The notes under the pieces are model-generated. The model had not been told where the DNA came from and did not search any database. It saw only the letters and a list, made by a program, of their open reading frames with translations. Both the position numbers and the translations under genes were made by a program. A stretch of DNA of 64,000 nucleotides from Diospyros lotus (lineage: Eukaryota > Streptophyta > Magnoliopsida > Ericales > Ebenaceae), in contig NC_068350.1 in assembly GCF_014633365.1 (NCBI RefSeq), positions 37,005,119 to 37,069,118 of the forward strand, written 5' to 3'. Shown one piece after another: positions 33,861 through 45,068 of the stretch; the first letter of the stretch is position 1; each line of letters starts with the position of its first letter.

Positions 33861-35735
33861 TTTGTTGTCCTCATCGGGTCCATCTGTCTCCTTCCCTGTG
33901 ATGCCTACCCTACCATTTTTCGGTCCACCTTCCACAGCTCCTCCACTTTTTACATATCACTGCCGTCCCCATCCTGTTACCGGCGCCAGCATTCCTCTAG
34001 CCCAGGACTCTCTTGACTCGCTCTCTCCGTTTATGGTCCCTCCTACCCCGAATCCTAAGCCCAACAATCTCCCTGTTACTCTTCGCAAAGGTACATGGTA
34101 TACTCTGTAATCACCATCATATTTATAACTTTTTATACTATGATCGTTTGTCTCCTTCTTATAGTGTCTTTGTTTTGAGTCTTTCCTCTGTTTCTATTCC
34201 TAAAACCACAAGTGAAGCTCGGTCCCATTCTAGTTAGCGCCAGCCTATGTTAAATGAGATTGACGACTTACATTCGAATGGTACTTGGGATTTAGTGCCT
34301 TTACCACTAGAAAAGACCCCCATTGGTTGCCAATGGGTATTCACTCCCAAAGTGGGTCCTAATGGACAGGTGAAACATCTTAAAGCCCGTTTGGTTGCCA
34401 AAAACTTTACACAGGTTTATGGGCTAGATTACAGTGATACCTTATCTCATGTTGCGAAAACGGCCTCTATTCATCTCTTTCTCTCTCTGACTGCTAAGCG
34501 TCATTGGCCACTCTATCAGCTCGATATTAAAAATGCCTTTCTTCATAGTGCTTTGCAGGAAGAGATATATACGAAGCAACCACTTGGTTTTGTTGCTCAG
34601 GGGGAGTCCAATGTAGTCTGCAAACTCAAAAAGTCTCTCTATGGTCTGAAACAATCTCCACGGGCGTGGTTTGGCAGATTCAGCACTGTAGTTCAAGTCT
34701 TTGGTTTCACTCGAAGTGAAGCTGATCATTTGATTTTCTATCGTTATGCTTCTTCCTTATGTATCTACCTTGTTGTTTATGTAGATGACATTGTTATCAC
34801 ATGAAGTAATTAGGTTGGAATACAGAAGCTGAAGGAACATCTACATCAACACTTTTAGACCAAAGACCTAGGCCGACTTCGGTATTTCTTGGGTATTGAA
34901 GTTGCTCAATCAGGAGATGGTATCTCAATTTCTTAGAAGTATGCCATTGACATCTTAGAAGAAACTGGTATGGTGAATTGCAAACCAGTTGATACCCCAA
35001 TGGATCCGAATGTCTGACTTTTGCTAAGACAGAGGGAGCTTTATTCAAATCCTGAAAGGTATAGGAGACTGGTAGGCAAGTTGAACTATCTCACAGTCAC
35101 TTGTCCTGACATTGCTTTCGCTGTGAGTGTAGTTAGTCAATTCCTCAGTTCTCTATGTGATTCTCACTGGGATGTTGTTATTCGGATTCTAAGGTATATC
35201 AAAAGAGCGTCAGGCAAAGGGCTACTCTATAAGGATAAGGGACACACATATATTTGTTGTTATGCAGATGTAGATTGAGCAGGATCTCCTTTTGATCGTC
35301 GGTTAACCTCTAGGTATTGTGTTCTTGTGGGAGGAAATCCGATTTCTTGAAAAAGTAAGAAACAGAATGTAGTAGTTAGATCTAGTGCAGAGGCAGAGTA
35401 TCGGGCTATGGTTAAAGCAACTTGTGAGTTCATCTAGCTAAAACAACTCGTGCAAGAACTCAAATCTTGTGAAGTGTCCCCTATGAAGCTTGTTTGTGAT
35501 AATCAGGCTACCTTACACATTATTTCCAATCCAGTGTTCCATGAGTGGACTAAGCATATTGAAATCAACTGTCACTTTATTAAAGAAAAGCTGGTTGAAG
35601 GTGTTATTGTTACAGAGTCTGTTAACTCCAATGATCAACTTGCATATGTCTTCGCCAAGTCTTTAAAGGGTCCTCAAATGGAATATATTTGTAACAAGCT
35701 TGGTGCATATGATATTTATGCTCCAACTTGAGGGG
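33861..35735 (+). pseudogene. copia reverse transcriptase and RNase H, decayed
   Basis: Linker then MLNEIDDLHSNGTWDLVPLP, CQWVFTPKVGPNGQVKHLKA, LDIKNAFLHSALQEEIY, SLYGLKQSPRAWFGRFS and YVDDIVIT. RNase H has ADVD (TGA at 35276 for the tryptophan of DADW), then SKKQNVVVRSSAEAEYRAM and HIEINCHFIKEKLVEG, ending YICNKLGAYDIYAPT before the polypurine tract. Stops at 34235, 35348 and 35435 also replace tryptophans. Confidence 0.9.
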
Positions 35736-35738
35736 GAG

Positions 35739-36190
35739 TGTTAGAATTATTAGTATAATTGTAATTATTGTATGTGTGTGTTCTATTTGTAATTATTTAT
35801 AATTAGACTAAGCCTATAGGTTAAGCCCGTAGGTGTTTAAGGCCCATTATGCCTATTATAAATAACAAGCTAAGAGAGACTGATCTCTTAGGTTTTTCTC
35901 TCATAATTATGAAGTTGATTAAGGATTTGAGAAAAACGATGAGAGAAGTAAAAGAATTCTGAAATAATGCCTCATCCAAATTGTATTCGAAACAGAGAGG
36001 TTAAGCCTATTTACATGACAGGCTTAACCTCTTAATAACACTTACAACATAACAGCTTACAAGACATGAACTAAGCTCTAATCAAACAAACAACTAAAAC
36101 CAACACTAAAACAGAATACAAACTAAAGACAGAATACAAACAAAGATGTCAACAAGCCTTAATTCCTTCAACAATAATTATTTTCTCACA
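35739..36190 (+). repeat. 3' LTR of copia element 30747-36190, interrupted
   Basis: TGTTAGAATTATTAG to TTTTCTCACA. Compared with the 5' LTR it contains an extra 271 bp (insert plus 7-bp repeat) at 35910-36180 and an extra AAGCCTATAGGTTAAGCCCG step. Confidence 0.9.
35910..36173. mobile_element. 264-bp element nested in the 3' LTR
   Basis: Begins TGAAGTTGATTAAGG and ends CCTTAATTCCTTCAACA, imperfect inverted ends, with ATAATTA repeated on both sides (35903-35909, 36174-36180). It contains a 13-bp inverted repeat AGAGGTTAAGCCT / AGGCTTAACCTCT around 35997-36032. No coding. It could be a miniature inverted-repeat transposon or a small solo LTR. Confidence 0.65.
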
Positions 36191-37344
36191 AGAATATATT
36201 TTCACATGTTGTTTATAGGAGAAGTAATCTGAGCCCATACTAGTAAGAGGGCACTAAAGCACATCTGGAAAAAGCTCTTCCATACTCAAGGACAGAAAGA
36301 GTTGGTCAATCCTGAAAGTACCAGTGTCAAGACAATTGCACGGGATGAAAACACCTAACAACCCACTCTATGGAAACAAAAGGTATGTAAGTCCCCTTTG
36401 AAACACCAAGAACCTCCCATACAAAGGCAAGGCCACTACTCCTCATGCAACTCAATTCTGAAACACTCCTTACAAAGAACCATATGGACTTGCACTCACC
36501 ATCTAAAATATCTTCCACACAGCAAAGATGAATTTCAATCTTCTTTCTCCATTTGCACAATACTATTGTACTTTCATCTCTCAAGTGCACCCAACCTATA
36601 GCCAGACACTGCTTATCACCTCCACCCAAAACTTTTCCATCTTTGCTTCCTAAAATATCAGGTTTGTTAACCAATCTTTCAAGAAGGCCTGTGCCACCAC
36701 TTTATTACAAATGGCATCCAATCCCATATATTCCAATTAATAATTCTAACTCCCACAAGTACATACGCACAATACTAAGCTTTTGCACTTTCTCATGCCA
36801 TTGCATTCTACTTCATGCTCTTTTCCTCTAATCATCATAAGTAATACAATATTTGAACTACTAATCACTGTCCCAAAGACCCAAACAAATCAACAAACCT
36901 AAAATACATTATTTTTAGAACCGTTCCTAGAGAGCTCCCAAGGCACCTCAATATAAGTAAAGCAGCTTCCAGTATGTATGTCCTCACTTGCAGAAATGTG
37001 GTAACAATCTCCAGTTAATATCCTACAAATGCCACAAACACTTCAAGGCAATTTATCTACAAAAGGAACAAACAATAGTAAGCCTTTTTCTCTGTTTCCA
37101 GCTTAGGGAGTACGGAGAATGTAACAGACTTTCTAAGTTCCCATTTCAAACATTGAACTGTGTCAGGTATGCTATCTAGGAGAGTCAACCAACAACCCTG
37201 TTAATTCTCCTAACTTAGCCAGCAGACAGCACTAACACAAAAGTAACAGGTAACAACCAAGAGAAAGAGAAGAGCATAAGAAAATTGCATGCAGGAGAAA
37301 GTATAGAAGCTTAAAGGAAGCAAGCCTCTAAAAATTAACATTAC
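36191..37344. other. End of intron 14, unassigned
   Basis: Contains an uninterrupted 115-codon minus-strand frame at 36327-36674 (with EWVVRCFHPV and WFFVRSVSEL words). It looks like a fragment of a repeated plant sequence but I cannot assign it to a family. Nothing else recognised up to exon 14. Confidence 0.35.
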
Positions 37345-37451
37345 CATGTCAGTTAAAATATTCCTCCCAAAGACCAAAGCATCCCCAGAAGTAGGAGGAA
37401 TTAGTCCAACAAGCATTGAAATCGTCGTGCTTTTCCCAGCTCCATTATGTC
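37345..37451 (-). CDS. ABCA1: ABCA1 exon 14: Walker A of first ATP-binding domain
   Basis: 107 nt after GTGAAG, ending before GTAATG. With the base from exon 13 it gives [20 protein letters not shown], the Walker A P-loop that binds ATP phosphates, then [16 protein letters not shown]. The lysine and serine of GKST are present, so the nucleotide site looks functional. It is followed by the 12.5 kb intron 14. Confidence 0.97.
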
Positions 37452-37565
37452 CTTCACATATAAATAATTAAAAATAAAGCATGGCAATAATTACAATAAA
37501 GAGAAATATAAAAAGGATAGAACTTGAATGTACATTACAAAGATATTTAGTAAAACAAGCAATGT

Positions 37566-37745
37566 TTCCTAGGTAGCAACAGTAAGGTTGCTCCTTTTTG
37601 TGATGAAAAGTGGCGGGTTCAAAAGTTGTAAAAAACAGCCTCTTTGCAAAGCAATGGTAAGGTAAGGTTGTGTACAAAAACAGCCCTTCCCCAACCCTTA
37701 CAAACCAGGAACCCTCATGCATTGAGAACACCCTTTTCATCATTC
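37566..37745 (+). mobile_element. tRNA-derived SINE (Au-like)
   Basis: Starts GTAGCAACAGTAAGGTTGC (A-box region), has a B-box-like GGGTTCAAAAG about 45 bp on, then ACAGCCTCTTTGCAAAGCAA, GTAAGGTAAGGTTGTGTAC, CCTTCCCCAACCC and a CCTCATGCATTGAGAACACC end running into CTTTT. This is the layout of the dicot Au-type SINE: short, non-coding and moved by LINE enzymes. Located in intron 13. Confidence 0.75.
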
Positions 37746-37986
37746 TGGCTTCTGATAAATGGCTTACTCTCACTTATATTTATAGAAGTCTATGATTATC
37801 ACATAAAAAGCATATCTTATCCAAAATGGGTATGTGACTGACTTTTCAACAATTTTGAAAAGGGATTAATAATACTGAATATGCTTGACAAATAATTTAT
37901 ATATATCATTGTCCATCTTGACAAAAGTTGATGAGTAATTATCAAAAATACCAACTTATATCACCCTAAAGCTAACGTGTGTTCTG

Positions 37987-39880
37987 TAACACCCCATACC
38001 CTCACAACGTTCATGAGACATGGTGATTAGTGGAAAGAAGTTAAAGTAGCATTCTTAATAATTTTAAGTGATATGCAGGGGTTCCTATAGCAATTAAGAA
38101 ATTAATTGATTTTGAGATGACAGCAGTAACATAAAAGATGTGCTCGGAATATAAATGAAAGCAAGAGGTGGCCGATAAATCATGAGGTGGCAATAAAACA
38201 ATTGATATGCATGCATATAAGTGCATGTATGTACACCTCTCACAGTAAGCTAAGAATGAATGTATCCTAGGGTTACTGCAGCAAAGCTGGAGGTGGCCAG
38301 AAACCATAGCCGCAGCCTGATTTGGGAAGGATCGGAGATGAACGTGAGGTGTTCCTTCATGTGGAAGAAGGATTTGCAATGTAGAGGAAGCTGCAATTTT
38401 ATATGTTTAGACTAAGATGAGAGAGACTAGACTAAGATGGTTTGGTCATGTGAGAAGGAGACCAAGAAACGCTCCTGTGATGAGAGTTGATAAAATTGAA
38501 CAATTAGTCAAAAAAAGAGATAGAGGCAGATCAAAGAAGATTTTGGGAGAGACATTAAAGTTTGATATGAAGTGTATGGATCTAAATAAAGATATGACAA
38601 AAAACAGAAATATATGAAAGTCTAGAATTCATGTACCCGACCCCATATAGTGAGATAAAGGCTGGATATGTTGTTGTTGTTTAGGAATAAAAAGAGGATT
38701 CTAATGGTATAAAATTTATTAAATTTGGATCAGATTTATGGAAGTTGGGTTAGGGGTTAATTAAAGAGATTAATGGATTAATTAAGCATTTGAAGGAGTT
38801 TCAAATTACCTAGACAATCTCCAACAATCTAGAGGATGGAAGAATGTGCAAGAATATTCTAGAAAGGAGTATGTTGCACCTGCTTGCAGCCGAAACAGGC
38901 AGATGGGTGTCACACAAGGGGGTGCCGCCAAGAAAGGCTTGGTGGCAGCAACCAAAGAAGATACATCACAGCATCTTCCATGGCTTGAACTCCGCTATAA
39001 ATAGGCTTCAACCAATTGATTTCAAAGCACTATGAGGTGGAGAAAGAAGCTCTCAATGTGGAAAGGAGAAAAGGAAAGGAAAGAAAGGAAAAGAAAAGAA
39101 AGAGAATGGAAGGAAATTCTGCTGGAAAGAAGGAAAAATTGAAAGGCTTGAATCTCCATCAATGTTACCTAAGTAAGATGCATTATATGGTTTATTATGC
39201 ATGGCATGTTAAATGATTTGTGCATGAAAAATCTGTGGCAGCATAATACAGGATTTGAAGTGCATTGCATGAGTGCACGAAATGAGTATGATGTTCGTGA
39301 AGAGGCGGGCTCATGGTAATATAGCTTATATATGATGACTATATTGTAGTGGGTGAGTTGGAATCCCCTTGCACTATGGGCTCATTGTCAGGTACGGGGT
39401 ACAACCCTCTTGGTTGGGAAACATGTTGAAGGTCAAAGGTGAACTGACATTGGGACATTAAAATAATGTTCTCAAGTATGGAGCGTGAACATGAACATAG
39501 GGTTCCCCAAAAGTAAAAATGTGTTGAAAGAAGTTGCCCCCATGTTGTGTGTGTTTGAGCATTAACCATGTGTGTGCATGCCATGTATGCCTTACTGAGA
39601 AAGTTTTCTCGGCCATTGCATTTTAAGATGTCAAGCCATACAAGGGATGGGAAAGAAGACCTGCATGGGCTAGAAGAAGGTTGAAAGATTGTATAAAATC
39701 AAGTATAAATCATTAAACTATGTCTAATGATATATGAATGTATTAAAGTTACACATGAGATGTATATGAAATGAGGATTTTGTGATAAACTCATACTTGA
39801 GGTTATCTTAGTTTAACATTATGATATATGTGTGATAAATGGTGTGAGAGAAGTGAAACCCGATAATGAAGAGGAGACCA
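37987..39880 (+). repeat. Gypsy (Tekay/Del-like) LTR remnant
   Basis: TGTAACACCCCATACCCTCA at 37987 is the characteristic start of Tekay/Del gypsy LTRs. Downstream is CCGCTATAAATAGGCTTC (TATA box near 38992), GAAAGGAAAAGAAAAG-rich leader sequence, and GGGCTCATTGTCAGGTACGG. No gypsy coding follows and no matching second LTR was identified. A LINE relic lies inside it. Confidence 0.5.
38405..38690 (+). mobile_element. RTE-like LINE relic, 3' end
   Basis: Open for 66 codons: MRETRLRWFGHVRRRPRNAP, VMRVDKIEQLVKKRDRGRSK, DMKCMDLNKDMTKNRN. It is followed by HVPDPI--DKGW and a TTGTTGTTGTT tail. This is the C-terminus and 3' tail of the RTE-type LINE, the clearest of the copies in this window. Confidence 0.85.
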
Positions 39881-39984
39881 GGAACCGAAACAGAAACTGA
39901 GAGCCTAACCACATATCAAGGTATTAGGGAGACATCCAATTAAGAATGACAAAATAAAGAAATGAAATCACACATAATAAGGTT

Positions 39985-40140
39985 GCAGCAGTAGCTATTG
40001 AAGGTAAGATGCGAGAGTCACAATTAGGAATGATTTGGACATATGAGAATAAGACCAGAAAGCTCCTATTCAATGAGTGGATGAAATGGAGGATATTTCT
40101 AGCAAGAGGGGAGGGGAAAGACAAAAGAAACTTGTAACAT
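39985..40140 (+). mobile_element. Short RTE-like LINE relic
   Basis: Broken frames show ATTTGGACATATGAGAATAAGACC, SSRKAP-like and EMEDISSKRGGERQKKL words, in the order of the LINE C-terminus near 38440-38540, but decayed. Confidence 0.45.
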
Positions 40141-42020
40141 CCAGGAAAATAAATAAGTAAATAAATAAAAGGAAATCCAAAAAAAGATAGGGCTGTCGAA
40201 ACTGTTGGAGATCAGATTAACGAATTGTGTATGGGTTTGAGAAGGATTATGATCAAGATGTAAAACTGAGGATAAATAAAAAAACAGATGTAAAGATTAA
40301 TTGAAGAGAATTTGGTAAGGATTAGGATAAATCAGATTTGGAAACAAAAAGGATCATTGATTCCAAAACCACAGAGACTTTGGATAAACCCTAAGAGGCT
40401 TATAAATACCAGGTTTAGAAAATGATTAAATCATCAAATCATTCAGTAGTGAGAGTCTGATGGCACAGAAGGTTACTAGGGGTTTTCGATGATTCAAGCA
40501 AAAAGAATGAAGCATCAACAGAGCCAAGCAGGAAGAAGAGTTAGCAAAGAAGACCAAAAGGTGTAAAGAAATCCTTTGCCAGCAACAAACTGAGGTACAA
40601 ATACTTCCCTTCGCTATTCTTTCATTCTTTATTCACAGCAGCAACATATGAAACCCCTCATTGGCCACCATGAAAGTTGTCAACCGCGATTAACTGCCAA
40701 TCAACATTGTTTGACCATCACTAGGTCAACAATGAGACTGAAGGGGCACCAAAGCAATTGAGCCCTTGTCTTTTTCTATTGACTAAAAATTAGAAAGGGA
40801 CTTTAGCCCATTTCGATTTCACAGTATCAGGATGCCCAATTGTGACCCAAGATCCAATTTGGGTATACCTGATACAATTTGAGCTTTCTTAATTGCACAT
40901 TAAGCCCTCTAATCAAAAAACCCATATATTTTAAGAAAACGCCAGAAAGACCTTGCAGTTTTGAAAAATTACAGAGGGTCCAAGAGTTTGGAAAATAAAA
41001 AAAAAAAGCCCTAAAATCTTGCAAAAGTACAAAAATACCCATAGATTATATTCTGAGAAGAATTTAAATGACATGAAATTATTATATGACGGCTTAGTTA
41101 AGCACATTGAGGACTATATTTTGTGCATTATTTCTCAACAGGAATCATGTGAGTAGTTATGTCTACAATAGTATATGTTTTGAAGATTATTCTCATGCAT
41201 GATTGAAAAGTTTTTTTGACATGATTCATATATTCTCAATTCTGTTATTTGATATATAAAATGTGACGATTATGAAAACAAATAAAGAACCTGGATTTGA
41301 GAAAGGTGAAAAGATTTATTGATGTTGTTGGCATATGATTTTAAATTGTTGTGGGACTGTGGAGAAGACCAGCAGTTACTCTGGCAACTGGAATTCAGCT
41401 ACTTATATGGTACCGAGGTTTTATTTCTCAACAAGAGGACAAGAGACTGGTATATTTGTATGGTCTGGTCGTTCCATTGGCGTACCTAGGGGTAGATCCC
41501 ATGTATGATACTGAGTCTCTTTATGCAATGATGGATCCAAGGCTATACTGCTCATTGAGATATATATTGTTGATGATGATTTGATCATGGATTGTTATGG
41601 TTCCCTTGGATATTTGTATTTATATAATGGTTCCCATGCAATGGGAATATTTGAGAATGTTTGGAATCGAAATTTTTTTCTCATTCTATACATATGAAAT
41701 ATATTATTTTGGATATTGATCTATTATGCACGATAACCCTCATTGGGCTATTAGTTCACCACTCTACCTAACATTTTTTTAGGTGATTTGGATCAAGAGG
41801 ATTAGAGCGGGACTAAGATTGGGGGAAATCACTGGACACAATTTAAGGATATTTTATTTTCTATTATTTCAACATTGAGGATATTAGTGTTTAGTGATTT
41901 AGTTTTCTTTCTTTTATTGACTTTGGAGACTTTTCAATTAGAATAAGATGAATGGCTTTTAGGCTTCGTGATCTTTAAGCCTTGGCCTGAGATTCACAGC
42001 CGGTTACACAGCCCACAGAG
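40132..42020 (+). repeat. Second gypsy LTR-like remnant
   Basis: TGTAACATCCAGGAAAATAA at 40132, GGCTTATAAATACCAGG near 40400 as a TATA region, and CGATAACCCTCATTGGGCTA with TTAGGTGATTTGGATCAAGA near 41740 are in the order of Tekay-like LTRs. Ends and relation to the copy at 37987 unresolved. The 77-codon open frame at 41351 has no recognisable domain. Confidence 0.4.
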
Positions 42021-42175
42021 GTGTGAAGACTTAGTGGGGAACCCTTAGATATGCCATAAGCAATAATGACCGCACAAAGGATACAGCCATGGATAGAGAT
42101 GCATGAAGGCTTAGAATTTATGTATCTGACCCCACCTGGCGAGATTATGTCTTAGGATTGTTGTTCTGGTGTTTT
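42020..42175 (+). mobile_element. Short RTE-like LINE 3' relic
   Basis: Words GTGGGGAACCCTTAGATATG, AAGGATACAGCCATGGATAG, TATGTATCTGACCCCACCTG and a GATTGTTGTTCTGG tail match the last 150 bases of the LINE family. Intron 13. Confidence 0.6.
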
Positions 42176-42742
42176 ATTTAGCTTCCTGACTCGTTCATTA
42201 TACTGCTATTTCAATAATAAGTTCAGTTTACTTTCCTAAGAAGGCTGATTTGTCTCCTTAACTATCTTATAAGGTAGAGATATATGCTGCTTGGCTGGCC
42301 CTTTTTCCCCATGCAGGTTCAACAGCAGTCCACAGCAGTTTCAAGTACCATTAAATCAGTTGAACAGGCGCAATGCCATTTATCATAGGTTTAAGATAAT
42401 AATAAACTTTCAACCTTTTCCCCCAGCAAAAATAAATAAATAAATAAACTTCTGACTTTTTACCACTTCCGACTTTTTACCAGCAATAATTAGAGATTGT
42501 CAGCAAATACAGAATTAGCAAGTATGTAACAAAGCAGGATTGATTACGCAAAAAGTGGGAAAATTGTGCTCATTTATACAAGGAGATGGAAGACAGAGGA
42601 AAAGAAATAAATTGTGACCTAAAGTGCAAGAATGGATAGACTTAATAAATAAGAACTAGAATAGTTTCCCAGTTTCTTCTCTCTTTCTTTTCTCTTTCAT
42701 GCAACAATAGGGCAGGGATAAAAAATAGAAGGAAGACCCCAC
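42176..42742. other. End of intron 13, no feature recognised
   Basis: AT-rich intron with short (AAAT)n near 42430; nothing coding. Confidence 0.6.
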
Positions 42743-42855
42743 CTAGAAGGGCAAGAATCTGATTTTCATGTAAGGTAAGCTGTAAGGACTTCACAGCACA
42801 ACACCTCCTTTTGTTAGCAGTGTACACCTTCCGCAGATTCCTTATCTGGATGCAT
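42743..42855 (-). CDS. ABCA1: ABCA1 exon 13: start of first ATP-binding domain
   Basis: 113 nt after TTTCCAG. The product is [19 protein letters not shown] then [18 protein letters not shown] plus the first base of a glycine codon. It contains the A-loop aromatic (VY) and the beta strand before the P-loop. The donor GTGGGG cuts immediately inside the P-loop, so the rest of the Walker A motif is 5.3 kb away in exon 14. Confidence 0.95.
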
Positions 42856-42925
42856 CTGGAAAGGCAATAATATATGTGTGAGAAAATAAGAACGTTATTG
42901 AGGCTAGAAAAGTTTAGCATCCTAC

Positions 42926-43128
42926 CTGCCATCAAGCTCTTGTTGCTTCATCTCCAAGCTCATTGCTTCAACAGCAGGTACAAAAGGATCATTTCCAGGA
43001 AAATCATTGTTCCCAGGGTTTGTATCAGAACTGCAAGCAGAATGTTCAGTGGTACTTTTCCTTCTCCAAATGCACTTGGGAAATAGAAAATTCCAAGGTT
43101 GACGAATACCATTTTCCCTTGGAAGGAC
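42926..43128 (-). CDS. ABCA1: ABCA1 exon 12: linker to first ATP-binding domain
   Basis: 203 nt after TTGTCAG. It opens [19 protein letters not shown], passes through a variable hydrophilic stretch, and ends [17 protein letters not shown]. The last arginine codon is split with exon 13. A run of 20 G on the plus strand (C on the transcribed strand) sits about 65 nt upstream of its acceptor. Confidence 0.95.
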
Positions 43129-43638
43129 CTGACAAATAAGCAATTGCTAAAACTCAGATAATGGTACTGTAAGGAGAATAACTTTGTTGTTGTGGGGGGG
43201 GGGGGGGGGGGGGAGGGGGAACAAACAAAATCTGCACCACTTTCAGAAAGATAAAGAGAAATAAAATAAGAATACCCCGGAGCATAAGCTAATAAGCTGT
43301 CACTTGACATTTGTAAAAACCATCAAAAATCTAAAATATAGATTTAAATGTAGAAACAGAATATCTGCTTGTCATTTCCAACTAAGTATGTTTTACAGAT
43401 ATATCTGTTTAACCAAGGAAATGAACTGATCTTACAAAAATTGCAAACTAAGGGGTCAGTATAACAGTAACCATAGCCCAGGAATCAAACTTCAACACTA
43501 CAAGAAAATTTAAAACATGAAATAAATCAAGAAAACACATTCACCTATACAAAATGTAACCACCTCTGGAAACACATTCACCTATATCCAAATAAATCAA
43601 GAAAACAAATCAATGAAAATGAAGTTCTTAAATTATAC
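43129..43638. other. Intron 11 with a poly(G) tract
   Basis: 510-bp intron. The plus strand has 20 consecutive G (43194-43213), one A, then five G; the transcript therefore has a long C run about 65 nt before the exon 12 acceptor. Confidence 0.8.
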
Positions 43639-43728
43639 CTTGTCTAGGTAGAGACCAATCAAACAGTACAAAAGTGTGTCAAGCAACATCATCAGGAGAC
43701 AGACCAAAAAATTCACTCCGGACGATGC
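43639..43728 (-). CDS. ABCA1: ABCA1 exon 11: last helix of membrane bundle 1
   Basis: 90 nt (30 codons) between CTGCAG and GTATAA. It encodes [20 protein letters not shown] and then [10 protein letters not shown], a clear hydrophobic span followed by the conserved LYLDK that leads into the linker to the first ATP-binding domain. Confidence 0.94.
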
Positions 43729-43805
43729 CTGCAGAAATCATATAACTGAAATTTAAAAAGAAGAAGAAGATCTATCAGACTGCAAAATCACTGAAAATAA
43801 GTTAC

Positions 43806-43920
43806 CTGCCATATGTTGCTCCAACGAAGTCCAACATGAGCACGCTCGTAGTCAGCAAAGTTAACAGTACCTAAAGCAAAAGCCGTTGGAGAAAGCAAGG
43901 AAGCAATGACCTTTAGTACC
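43806..43920 (-). CDS. ABCA1: ABCA1 exon 10: membrane bundle 1
   Basis: 115 nt after TTGCAG, ending before GTAACT. It reads [20 protein letters not shown] and then [18 protein letters not shown], matching the family block [11 protein letters not shown]...[16 protein letters not shown]. Phase is consistent on both sides. Confidence 0.95.
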
Positions 43921-44015
43921 CTGCAAGTCACAATACGATGTATGGTACAAGAGTTAAAGAAATGAAGAAATTTCCCTTGGCAGGAATTAGAACTTCACAA
44001 AGTATGAATACTCAC

Positions 44016-44248
44016 AAAGGACCAGACTCATCATTGACAGTGTAGTAAGGGAAGAAGGCCCCCAGAAAAGAAAGGGTACCAACAGCTACAGCTGTTTTTG
44101 CTCTTCTGAAGAATGTAGATATCAAGAATGAAAGCATTATTGCACTGAGGCCAAACAGAAAAAAGTATGTGAAAACCACCGACTTATCACTATGCTGGAA
44201 AAGGGTAGTCATTGTGAATAGGGTGATGATCCCTGAAGAAATTGCAAA
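44016..44248 (-). CDS. ABCA1: ABCA1 exon 9: membrane helices of first bundle
   Basis: 233 nt after TGCAG. The product has two hydrophobic spans: [17 protein letters not shown] and [19 protein letters not shown], then [20 protein letters not shown] and YYTVNDES. All are conserved in plant ABCA1. The donor is GTGAGT at 44015; two bases of the last codon are completed by exon 10. Confidence 0.96.
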
Positions 44249-44604
44249 CTGCATGAAAATGAAGGCATAAAAATAAAAATGAGAATTCACAAAGACATTG
44301 GATCTAAAGAGAAGAATGCATGACATCATCTTAAACTTTTAAGCACTAATCTCCTCTATACAATCAAAAAGAGTAATTTGAGTACCAACAACAAAGAACA
44401 GCATTACCATTTTTTCAACTCATTTCCATGAAACTTAAACCCTAAATAAAAGCAAATTAGCACAATCTCATTTCTACAAACCAATTTGGATTTGGTAGAG
44501 ACAAATAAACAAAAAAAACATAATGTGAAAGGACAAGCTATCTTTGTTCGTACAAGAAAGGCATTCAATTGTGTCAATCTACTCAAATTGTGGAGGCTTT
44601 GTAC
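44249..44604. other. Intron 8, no feature recognised
   Basis: 356-bp intron without visible repeats or coding. Confidence 0.7.
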
Positions 44605-44691
44605 CTGGAAAGCATAAGTGATAAACCAAGAAAGATAGAATATCTCATCTTTCAGACCCATCATGTAGAGACCTTCTTTTATCTTCTGTTC
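44605..44691 (-). CDS. ABCA1: ABCA1 exon 8: cytosolic loop and next helix
   Basis: 87 nt (29 codons) between CTTCAG and GTACAA. It encodes [20 protein letters not shown] then SWFITYAFQ. The EQKIxEGLxMMGL block is a hallmark of subfamily A: it is the amphipathic coupling loop between two helices of the first membrane bundle. Confidence 0.96.
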
Positions 44692-44850
44692 CTGAAGTAT
44701 TAGAAATTAACAATTTTCTCAGAGCATGTGTTTCTACAAACAAGGACGACTCTGTGCTGAAATTGCAAGAACCAAAAAGTACATCATCTCTGAAGACAGT
44801 TAGGACATCAAGAATCCTTGATTTATTCATGTTAATAATAATTTCCAAAC

Positions 44851-44911
44851 CTTCTCAAACACAGAATAGCTGATTAGGCGAGACACTGGATAGAGAAATC
44901 CCAGCAGGTAA
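44851..44911 (-). CDS. ABCA1: ABCA1 exon 7: membrane helix
   Basis: 61 nt, acceptor GAACAG, donor GTTTGG. The product YLLGFLYPVSRLISYSVFEK is the hydrophobic helix plus the start of the conserved cytosolic FEKEQKI loop. First base completes the leucine codon from exon 6; ends in phase 0. Confidence 0.93.
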
Positions 44912-45068
44912 CTGTTCATCCAAATCCCAAGTTAAATAACAGCTTGTCAACTGAAAATACTAAACTAGTGGATCGAAGACAGCATCTAGATAGATCACAT
45001 CTTGATTAATTTTTTATTTTTTGGGGGACCAGGAGGGCGGGAACTTAAGAAAGAAAATAGATTCATAC

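Larger units (their letters stand above)
30747..36190 (+). mobile_element. Ty1/copia LTR retrotransposon with two nested insertions
   Basis: LTRs 30747-30923 and 35739-36190 share TTAGAATTATTAGTATAATT and end TTTTCTCACA. Flanks GGAAT and AGAAT form a 5-bp TSD with one mismatch. TGATATTAGAGCC follows the first LTR and TTGAGGGGGAG precedes the second. Domains run gag, protease, integrase, RT, RNase H. One solo LTR sits in the integrase and a 264-bp element sits in the 3' LTR. Frames carry many stops, five of them at tryptophan codons. Antisense to ABCA1 in intron 14. Confidence 0.92.

Noticed and set aside
36327..36674. A 115-codon minus-strand ORF as a host gene
   Set aside because: It lies inside intron 14 without splice context or recognised domain; reported only as unassigned.
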